Assembly: GCA_945965245.1 (NCBI GenBank)
Contig: CAMFNC010000056.1
Span: 1 to 5,009 of the forward strand
Length of the DNA: 5,009 nt
DNA from: an uncultured Porphyromonas sp.
GTDB taxonomy: Bacteria > Bacteroidota > Bacteroidia > Bacteroidales > Porphyromonadaceae
Reading direction: 5' to 3'
The translations under genes were made by a program, and so were the position numbers. Shown here in pieces: positions 1 through 5,009 of the stretch (position 1 is the first letter of the stretch; the number at the start of each line of letters is the position of its first letter). The notes below the pieces were generated by a model. The model was given only the letters and a program-made list of their open reading frames with translations. It did no database searches and had not been told where the DNA came from.

Positions 1-1342
1 CGAAGGTAAGGTAGCAACCATCGATGTTTTCTCCACCGGTGGTGACAAGGCATTTAGCACACTGAATACTGATTTCTTCCAGAATGCTCCGGATCCTGTT
101 TATTACGTAAAAGCTTGGGTAGCCTCTCCGGGCAATCAAACCATGGCATTGATGCTGAACCGTAACGGCTTGAACGGCTTTACCATTGGTCAGGCTGTCG
201 ATTATATCTATGGTACAGGTGTGGCTGCCGATATCGATAAGATGATTGTGGAAGACGCTTTCATGATGACTTCCAAGGTGGAAGCTAAGTCTATTCAACC
301 CGGCATATCTCAGACCACGGCCGATGCCAACCCCGGTACAATCAATGAAGCACACAACCAATTCGGTTTTGATGTGGAGCGTGTGGTATCTCAGGGTATG
401 GTGGTTAAAGCAGCCACTTTGAAGACCACTACGGAAGATAATCTGGGCGACATTGAGACTACTTCTCTGAAGTATGCTGCCGTAAACGGTGCTGCCAAAA
501 CTTACGTCTTTGCCAACTATGCCGGCAAGCGTCAAATGACAGATGATATCAATAAAAACAATGAGTATGAAGGTTATAAATCTGCCATCGATGCCGAATT
601 CCCGACATTTGCCGATGCCAAATTACCTTCTGCCGTAACCGGTAAATTGATTCGTCTGGGTAATCTGGGTGCCCTTTCCGCTCAAGGTAAATATGCTGCC
701 AAAGATATTGAAGATTTGGCTGCGGCTAAAACCAAGCCCGGTATCTATTTCTTCGAAAACTCAGTAAATCAAAGTTCTCTGACCAGCGATAATAAGAGAG
801 ATGGTGGTTTCTATCGTTTGGCTTATGCCAAGGTTTATGTTAAGTTCCAGCCGAAAACGGTTTATTTCTGGGATGGTACGACCATGAAAGCTTTGACTTA
901 TACCGAATTGCTGACCAAGAATGCTACCGGTACTTTCTACAAAGGTGAACAAGACGGTGTTCTCTATGCCGACAAAGCCTCTGCCAAGAAATCTACTATC
1001 GCTCCGGATCAGGCTGCATTCACCTATAAAGATGGTAAGTGTGCTTATCGTGCTCTGTGGAACCGTCAAGAAAATACTGCTCTGAAGTCCGTTGTCAATG
1101 CCAACACTCGTCGTAACAATATTTACGTATTGGAAGTAGCAGGCTTCAAGACTTTGGGTATGCCTTGGGATTCATCAGACCCCCAAGACCCCAACCTGCC
1201 CAAACCCAACGATCCCGATGAACCCAATCCTGGCAACGGCCCCGACGATCCCAACATCGAAAAGCAGGATACTTATATGCGCGTTCAGGCCAAGATTTTG
1301 CCTTGGAACAAAGTTTCTCGCAACAATATTATTCTCGACTAA
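1..1342 (+). CDS. Mfa1-family major fimbrial subunit (shaft fimbrillin), 5' partial
   Basis: This is the C-terminal part of the structural subunit that polymerises into the fimbrial shaft on the cell surface. The frame is open from base 2, through the ATG at 143, to the TAA at 1340-1342, so that ATG is internal and the true start, signal peptide and protease-processing site lie upstream. About 446 residues are present; P. gingivalis Mfa1 is roughly 560 in total. Family-like features, in order: a PGNQ/LNRNG segment (about 130-175), the VERVV strand motif (Arg codon at 380), an IYFFENS segment (about 740), an RLAYAKVYVKF strand (about 814-846), a TFYKGEQDGVLYA segment (about 930-970), a Pro/Asp/Asn linker (1169-1264), and a final tail with ILPWN and ending IILD. 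The C-terminal half resembles the fimbrillin C-terminal domain. Arg codons are 9 CGT of 12, a bias that fits high expression. The anchor gene follows after a 132-base structured gap. The family call is firm; orthology to a particular mfa1 gene is not claimed. Confidence 0.9.
   Translation, partial: EGKVATIDVFSTGGDKAFSTLNTDFFQNAPDPVYYVKAWVASPGNQTMALMLNRNGLNGFTIGQAVDYIYGTGVAADIDKMIVEDAFMMTSKVEAKSIQPGISQTTADANPGTINEAHNQFGFDVERVVSQGMVVKAATLKTTTEDNLGDIETTSLKYAAVNGAAKTYVFANYAGKRQMTDDINKNNEYEGYKSAIDAEFPTFADAKLPSAVTGKLIRLGNLGALSAQGKYAAKDIEDLAAAKTKPGIYFFENSVNQSSLTSDNKRDGGFYRLAYAKVYVKFQPKTVYFWDGTTMKALTYTELLTKNATGTFYKGEQDGVLYADKASAKKSTIAPDQAAFTYKDGKCAYRALWNRQENTALKSVVNANTRRNNIYVLEVAGFKTLGMPWDSSDPQDPNLPKPNDPDEPNPGNGPDDPNIEKQDTYMRVQAKILPWNKVSRNNIILD
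1169..1264 (+). other. Pro/Asp/Asn-rich linker before the C-terminal tail of the major subunit
   Basis: These 32 codons encode almost only Asp, Pro, Asn, Gly, Glu and Ser, with repeated D-P, N-P and P-N steps such as NDPDEPNP and DDPN. At DNA level the stretch is built from CCC, AAC and GAT codons, giving short imperfect repeats. It separates the globular fimbrillin domain from the last 24 residues. Linkers of this kind occur in other Mfa1-family proteins as I know the family. The likely role, inferred, is a flexible tether that lets the terminal beta strand reach the next subunit. Confidence 0.75.
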
Positions 1343-1361
1343 TCTCTCTCTCCTGACATAG

Positions 1362-1383
1362 TTTTTTGAATTCAATCAAAAAA
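1362..1383 (+). repeat. Small AT-rich inverted repeat after the major subunit gene
   Basis: TTTTTTGA (1362-1369) and TCAAAAAA (1376-1383) are perfect reverse complements around a six-base loop, ATTCAA. The centre also contains the palindrome TTGAATTCAA (1366-1375). The stem is almost all A-T, so it would be weak alone and lacks the GC stem of a classical intrinsic terminator. Its last two bases are also the first two of the outer stem of the larger hairpin at 1382-1453, so the two structures compete slightly at their junction. It may be a 3' end or processing signal for the major subunit message, or chance in AT-rich DNA. Confidence 0.45.
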
Positions 1384-1453
1384 TCGTGAATCATTTTCAA
1401 TCCTGCCTGCTGCCTCGCATCGGGGGCAGTGGGTGGGCATTGAAAACACGATT
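1382..1453 (+). promoter_or_regulatory. Long RNA hairpin between shaft and anchor genes (candidate processing, stability or attenuation element)
   Basis: The transcript can fold into a stem of about 30 pairs. The outer stem pairs AATCGTG (1382-1388) with CACGATT (1447-1453). A five-base bulge, AATCA (1389-1393), follows. The middle stem pairs TTTTCAAT (1394-1401) with ATTGAAAA (1439-1446), with C1438 bulged. The inner stem pairs 1402-1416 with 1423-1437 without interruption, using five G-U wobbles (1404-1435, 1405-1434, 1408-1431, 1409-1430, 1415-1424), around the loop GCATCG. The wobbles would be A-C mismatches in the opposite strand's RNA, so the fold suits the + transcript. No U-tract follows the 3' arm, so it is not a standard intrinsic terminator. 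It ends 21 bases before the anchor ATG, leaving an AT-rich unpaired leader. By position it could lower anchor expression relative to the shaft or protect the 3' end of the shaft message; this is inferred. Confidence 0.7.
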
Positions 1454-1474
1454 AATCATTTATACTTAATCACA

Positions 1475-2413
1475 ATGAAGTTTTATCGAACCTCTGCCAT
1501 CGTGGCACTGTTTTTGGCTGTGCTGTTTTTTGCGGCTTGCAATTGTGCCGTCTATGACTCGCTCAAAGATTGTCCACAGGGAGTGGCTTTTCGCTTTGCC
1601 TCCAAAACGCCATGCGGCGATGTGCTGAAATTGGACAAACTGAAACAGCTCCACGTACAGGTGTATAATTCCAAAGGGGAATTTGTGCAGCAGTTCGACG
1701 AAAAAGACATCACCGTGACACCGGATTACGTGCTCACGATACCTTTTTATGCCCCCGGCGACAAATATTCATTTGTTTTTTGGGGAATGCAAAACGATAA
1801 GGCCTATAAGCTGAATCGTAAATATCTGGAACTGGACACCAAGTTCCGTGCCGAAGACAATACATTGATGGCAATCCAACTGCCCGCACTCTTTTATGGT
1901 GCATTCCATAATTATCTGAATATAGACAAGAGTGAGCTGGGCACACAGATAGATACACTGGCGGTGAACATGCTGCCGTATAGCTATCCCCTCAATATGA
2001 GAATTCAAGGGCTGGACCCGAACAAACAATATACCGTGGAGATAGCCGACACCAATATTCGATTTGATTGGAATGGTCAGGTGGTGGATAAACCGGTAAC
2101 CTACGTGTGCGATGCCAATAAAAAAGGCGAGTTGCAAGTGGTTACGCTGGATGTGATGCGTCTGGTGCGCCCCACCAATGCTATAATCCGCATCAAAGAA
2201 AAAACCACCGGGCAGGTGGTTTATACCTTGCCCATGGAACAGGCTCTCCAAGACATAGAAAAAGATACGCATCAGGAAATCAAGCCGGACTGCGTACATC
2301 GTATAGACATTGATCTTACGCTGAAACCGGATCCCGAAAATAAGGATACCTATATGGCTATAGCCGGGCGTATCCTGAATTGGAATATGGTATTTCGCGA
2401 AATAATTCTCTAA
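1475..2413 (+). CDS. FimB/Mfa2-family fimbrial anchor lipoprotein
   Basis: The predicted role is to anchor the base of the fimbria in the outer membrane and to limit its length, as Mfa2 and FimB do in P. gingivalis. The product has 312 residues (Mfa2 is about 320). The ATG at 1475 is chosen because a signal peptide starts at once: MKFYR, a hydrophobic core, then lipobox FAAC with Cys22 as the lipid site. An in-frame GTG at 1433 would add 14 residues, but it lies inside the intergenic hairpin and precedes a non-signal sequence. Family marks are the mature N-terminus (VYDSL, then DCPQGVAFRF at 32-41), the YSFVFWG motif (98-104) and a C-terminal strand containing ILNWN that ends at Leu312. Further cysteines are at 24, 33, 47, 212 and 273. 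No Arg stands in the loop after the first strand, consistent with an anchor that is not cut by the processing protease. The next gene starts 31 bases on. Confidence 0.9.
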   Translation: MKFYRTSAIVALFLAVLFFAACNCAVYDSLKDCPQGVAFRFASKTPCGDVLKLDKLKQLHVQVYNSKGEFVQQFDEKDITVTPDYVLTIPFYAPGDKYSFVFWGMQNDKAYKLNRKYLELDTKFRAEDNTLMAIQLPALFYGAFHNYLNIDKSELGTQIDTLAVNMLPYSYPLNMRIQGLDPNKQYTVEIADTNIRFDWNGQVVDKPVTYVCDANKKGELQVVTLDVMRLVRPTNAIIRIKEKTTGQVVYTLPMEQALQDIEKDTHQEIKPDCVHRIDIDLTLKPDPENKDTYMAIAGRILNWNMVFREIIL

Positions 2414-2444
2414 CCGAGACCTTACTTTTCCTCACTCTATATCA

Positions 2445-3767
2445 ATGATGATGAAACGAAACTATAGATATCTGCTGATGGCTCTCCTCATGGGAGGCAT
2501 TATGCTCACGAGCTGTATCCAAGATAAAGATGAGCCGTGCCCGGACAACCAAGGTAAGGTGCATCTGAGTTTTGCCATAGCCATGCCCGGTTACGGTCAA
2601 AAAGCCAATGCCAAATCCATGCGAGGTGCAGATGATGTGACACATGGCGTGAAAGCCGCCACTCCCGAAGAATCCCGGATAAACAACTTCTGGGTACTTA
2701 TGTTCAAGAAGAACGAATCCGACCCCGGAGCTAGCGTTTGTGAATATGTGGCACGTTTCGATTTGGGCACGAATGGCGATATCAATCTTACCGGTCCGCA
2801 TCCCGAGTTGGATAATTATTACCAGACACCCGTCAAGTTGATGGACCCTGGCAAATATATTTTGGTGGTGGCTGCCAACACGGTGCAGTATGTGGAGTCC
2901 AAAGACGGAGAAATGGATTTGATTACCACTGGCAGCACCTTAGAGGAACACAAGGGTAGAACCTATGATAGCTTTAAGGGATATTTGAATTGGGCTTTGT
3001 GGATTCAAGATGGAGTGGACAATAGTGATAAGAACCTACGGGCTAATCGTGGACTGCCGGCGGTCAAGATAGATGAAGATTTCGTTTTGCCTCCGGGATA
3101 TTATTCAAAGTCTGCACCCTATGTTGTGAAGTTGGATTTGCAGCGTCCGCTCAGTAAATTGCAGGTGTATATAAGTAATGTGGACGAACTAGGCAATCCC
3201 ATTGTCAATAGCTATTCTTATCGTCTCACCAGCATTAAAATAAAGAATACGGCTGTGATTTATAACTGTGGCATCTTCAATGCATTCCGAAAGGTGCAGT
3301 ATGGTAGTAATTTTACGGGCCGAAGACCACTGGTAAAAGACATCGATCTGATGGCAGCTGCATTCCAACCGAAATTCGACAACATCACTTTGCTGAGTGG
3401 GGCAGACGGCTTCAAAGACCAGACATTGCCCAAGGAGACATTGCTTTTGAGTCACTATATGGCACCTTGGAATTTTGAAAACATGTCACCTGTATTTGAT
3501 CAAAACACTCCGGATGCCGGAGGTAACTTCACCCATGCAACGGCTGTGGAACTGACATTTGAGCACAAGAATAATCATCAGACCCAAACTTATACGATTC
3601 CGCTGTTTGACAAAGTAAATCCCACGGATGCTCCGGATCACAATATCAAACCTCATACCTTGTATGAGTTGTATTTGACATTCAAGGGTAGGGAAATGGA
3701 TACTAAGTTGATAATCAATGCAGAAATAAAGCCTTGGGTACCTGTGGACCAAATGCCGAAACTGTAA
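2445..3767 (+). CDS. Fimbrillin-fold lipoprotein, probable minor/tip fimbrial subunit (Mfa3/FimC position)
   Basis: This 440-residue protein probably joins the fimbria as an accessory or tip-end subunit. Three consecutive ATGs (2445, 2448, 2451) are possible starts and differ by one or two residues; numbering here uses the first. The signal peptide has KRNYR, a hydrophobic core and lipobox LTSC with Cys24. The mature end IQDKDEPCP carries acidic residues after a Lys, resembling Bacteroidota surface-lipoprotein export signals. Fimbrillin-like features: a first strand VHLSFAIAM (39-47), INNFWVLMF (79-87), YILVVAANT (138-146), the LQRPLSKLQVYI strand (Arg234), and a C-terminal strand IKPW with Trp431. 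Arg60 (MRG) lies just after the first strand, where FimA-type pilins are cut. Length and gene order match P. gingivalis Mfa3 (about 446 residues) or FimC, but sequence orthology was not tested. Arg codons are mixed (4 CGT of 14), unlike the major subunit. Confidence 0.75.
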   Translation: MMMKRNYRYLLMALLMGGIMLTSCIQDKDEPCPDNQGKVHLSFAIAMPGYGQKANAKSMRGADDVTHGVKAATPEESRINNFWVLMFKKNESDPGASVCEYVARFDLGTNGDINLTGPHPELDNYYQTPVKLMDPGKYILVVAANTVQYVESKDGEMDLITTGSTLEEHKGRTYDSFKGYLNWALWIQDGVDNSDKNLRANRGLPAVKIDEDFVLPPGYYSKSAPYVVKLDLQRPLSKLQVYISNVDELGNPIVNSYSYRLTSIKIKNTAVIYNCGIFNAFRKVQYGSNFTGRRPLVKDIDLMAAAFQPKFDNITLLSGADGFKDQTLPKETLLLSHYMAPWNFENMSPVFDQNTPDAGGNFTHATAVELTFEHKNNHQTQTYTIPLFDKVNPTDAPDHNIKPHTLYELYLTFKGREMDTKLIINAEIKPWVPVDQMPKL

Positions 3768-3820
3768 ATGGTGAGCGAGTTATTTGAAAAATCTATGTAT
3801 CTGAACGTAAATTAACGGCT
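3768..3820 (+). other. Short intergenic spacer with no visible signal
   Basis: The 53 bases between the third and fourth genes contain no hairpin with a U-tract and no convincing Bacteroidota promoter (TTTG near -33 with TAnnTTTG near -7). This favours co-transcription of the two genes. A 15-codon open stretch follows the TAA directly in the same frame but has no support as a gene. Confidence 0.5.
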
Positions 3821-5009
3821 ATGAATATATCATTCAAAAAAATATCCATCCTGGCAAGTCTTCTTGCCTTGGCATCTCTGGTACTGCTGGCGTCGGGTTT
3901 ATACTCATGTCGCGGCGATGAATTGATGCAGGCACCTCGCCCCGATGACGGTACTCACTCGGCTCAAATCGAAACCACGGATTCCATTCGTCTGCGTGTG
4001 GCATTTACAGGCGATGACGATGCTCATCCTGGAATAGCCTCCGAGAAGCACGACGGTCTTGCGCCGGGAAGCGGCGAAGTACCTGCGTTCGTGATCTTCG
4101 TACGCGATGGCGAAGCCAAAGACGGAGCGACCATTATCTACAGTAAACTGCTGCCGTTTAAAGCCACTGCCAATAAAAACATCTTCGAGTCTGCAGAAAA
4201 AATTCCCATCACGCAAGGCAAGAAAACCATCTATGCGCTTTACTATCCGGTGAAATTGGATGCTACGGTGGATATTAAAAAAGCGAGAAGCGGAGGAGAA
4301 GCAGCCATGAGCAATGATGGATGGAATTTTATCTCATCGGCAACCACTCCGACAGCTGCTCAAAATGTAAACTTTGATGATTTCCTTTATGATGAGTGGA
4401 AAGATAACGAAAAGCGCATCATTTTTCCCATCATCCCTTATAAAGGTGTTTATGGTGGCACTTCGCATTGGAATTGGATTTCCACAATCACCTCATACGT
4501 TACCGACCAGAGCATCAATTACGATGCCATCAAGGCCTGGGGGCATGATAGCGACTACACCAACTACTGGCGTCCCAACAATGACGATGGTGTGACCAAT
4601 TATACCGGTACCATGGATAAACTCGGTACCTCCGGAGCAAAGCCAAGTGGTGATTATGTGCAGAGTTTCGGCGATGAAACGAGAGATAACTGCATCCGCA
4701 GAAGCAATTGGGAATCGGTGGCTTATCTCAATAAATCCAATCTGCCGCATGTGTCTCTTGCTTCCGGTAGTTTGATACGTGAAATCACCACAGCGGATTT
4801 GGGCACCGACGTGACCATTACCGTGCCCGTATATCGAGATTATGCCCGGGTGCGCGTATTCATAGCCAAAGATGCCGATAAACCCATTAAGGAGGGTGGC
4901 ACGGAAAAGTACCATATCGGCCTGCGAGGCGTGGGCTTTGTGAACATCCCCACACTGGCGGCTCCCGGTTTCCGCACTTCGGACAATTACGACGACAAGC
5001 GGGCGCACC
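3821..5009 (+). CDS. Large fimbrial accessory lipoprotein, 3' partial (Mfa4/Mfa5/FimD position)
   Basis: The frame is open from the ATG at 3821 to the window end, giving 396 residues without a stop. The start is set by a signal peptide: FKK, a long hydrophobic stretch (about 8-28), and lipobox LYSC with Cys30 as lipid site, followed by RGDE. The mature protein has a first strand SIRLRVAFTG, a second strand AFVIFVRDG, a strand KTIYALYYPV, an aromatic and Asn/Asp-rich stretch (about 216-260, with HWNW at 216-219 and YWRPNNDDG near 250), and a strand VPVYRDYARVRVFI (335-348) like the R-x-x-A/S-K/R strand motif of the other subunits. That motif stands about 100 residues later than in the preceding gene, so the N-terminal domain is enlarged. 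No von Willebrand A metal-site motif (DxSxS) is seen in this part; the remainder is outside the window. It is probably a tip or accessory subunit by position and fold. I do not recognise a specific family. Confidence 0.7.
   Translation, partial: MNISFKKISILASLLALASLVLLASGLYSCRGDELMQAPRPDDGTHSAQIETTDSIRLRVAFTGDDDAHPGIASEKHDGLAPGSGEVPAFVIFVRDGEAKDGATIIYSKLLPFKATANKNIFESAEKIPITQGKKTIYALYYPVKLDATVDIKKARSGGEAAMSNDGWNFISSATTPTAAQNVNFDDFLYDEWKDNEKRIIFPIIPYKGVYGGTSHWNWISTITSYVTDQSINYDAIKAWGHDSDYTNYWRPNNDDGVTNYTGTMDKLGTSGAKPSGDYVQSFGDETRDNCIRRSNWESVAYLNKSNLPHVSLASGSLIREITTADLGTDVTITVPVYRDYARVRVFIAKDADKPIKEGGTEKYHIGLRGVGFVNIPTLAAPGFRTSDNYDDKRAH

Noticed and set aside
1433..1474. Upstream GTG start extending the anchor gene by 14 codons
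   Set aside because: The GTG lies in the 3' arm of the long hairpin, and the added residues precede an already complete lipoprotein signal peptide starting at the ATG at 1475.
1439..1474. Possible Bacteroidota promoter for the anchor gene (ATTG ... TATACTTA)
   Set aside because: The -7 element does not match TAnnTTTG, and the predicted transcription start would fall at the start codon itself, leaving no leader.
1769..2299. Open frame of 176 codons on the - strand inside the anchor gene
   Set aside because: It lies wholly within a well-supported coding sequence, has no promoter or start context of its own, and its composition looks like a reverse-strand shadow.
3768..3815. Fifteen-codon in-frame stretch directly after the TAA of the third gene (possible read-through or leader peptide)
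   Set aside because: It is very short, has no family-like sequence, and no read-through context is recognisable; a same-frame ATG after a stop is easily chance.
4460..4640. Possible von Willebrand A or calcium-binding motif in the Asp/Asn-rich stretch of the fourth gene
   Set aside because: No DxSxS metal-site motif or regular DxDxDG loop is present; the stretch is only compositionally acidic and polar.
4493..5008. Long open frame on the - strand (171 codons)
   Set aside because: It overlaps the fourth gene, whose signal peptide and fimbrillin-like strands are clear. The antisense product has no recognisable motif and is typical shadow coding.

Overview
The window looks like part of a fimbrial (type V pilus) operon from a Bacteroidales bacterium, of the kind found in Porphyromonas, Parabacteroides, Bacteroides and Tannerella. 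Three things support this: the protein families (Mfa1-like major fimbrillin and FimB/Mfa2-like anchor), three consecutive genes starting with lipoprotein signal peptides, and the lack of clear Shine-Dalgarno sequences before the starts, which is usual in Bacteroidota. The species cannot be fixed from this sequence.

Layout, all on the + strand: (1) positions 1-1342, the C-terminal part (about 446 residues) of an Mfa1-family major fimbrial subunit whose start lies upstream; (2) 1343-1474, a 132-base intergenic region dominated by a long imperfect hairpin (1382-1453) that ends 21 bases before the next start; (3) 1475-2413, a FimB/Mfa2-family anchor lipoprotein; (4) 2445-3767, a 440-residue fimbrillin-fold lipoprotein in the place of Mfa3/FimC; (5) 3821-5009, the first 396 residues of a larger lipoprotein in the place of Mfa4/FimD, running off the window. 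The gaps after the hairpin region are short (31 and 53 bases) with no visible terminator or promoter, so genes 2-4 are probably co-transcribed and may be read through from gene 1.

Expected working: the major subunit builds the shaft, the second gene product holds the base in the outer membrane, and the third and fourth are minor or tip subunits. All would be exported as lipoproteins, and the polymerising ones would then be trimmed by a protease to allow strand exchange (established for P. gingivalis FimA and Mfa1, inferred here).

The gene set is a recognisable family arrangement, not a new system. The less expected points are the hairpin between shaft and anchor genes, whose five G-U pairs make it specific to the + strand transcript; a C-terminal tail shared by shaft and anchor; a Pro/Asp/Asn linker before the shaft tail; and a fourth gene with an enlarged N-terminal part rich in aromatic residues and Asn/Asp. 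No RNA genes, mobile elements, CRISPR arrays or origins were seen.
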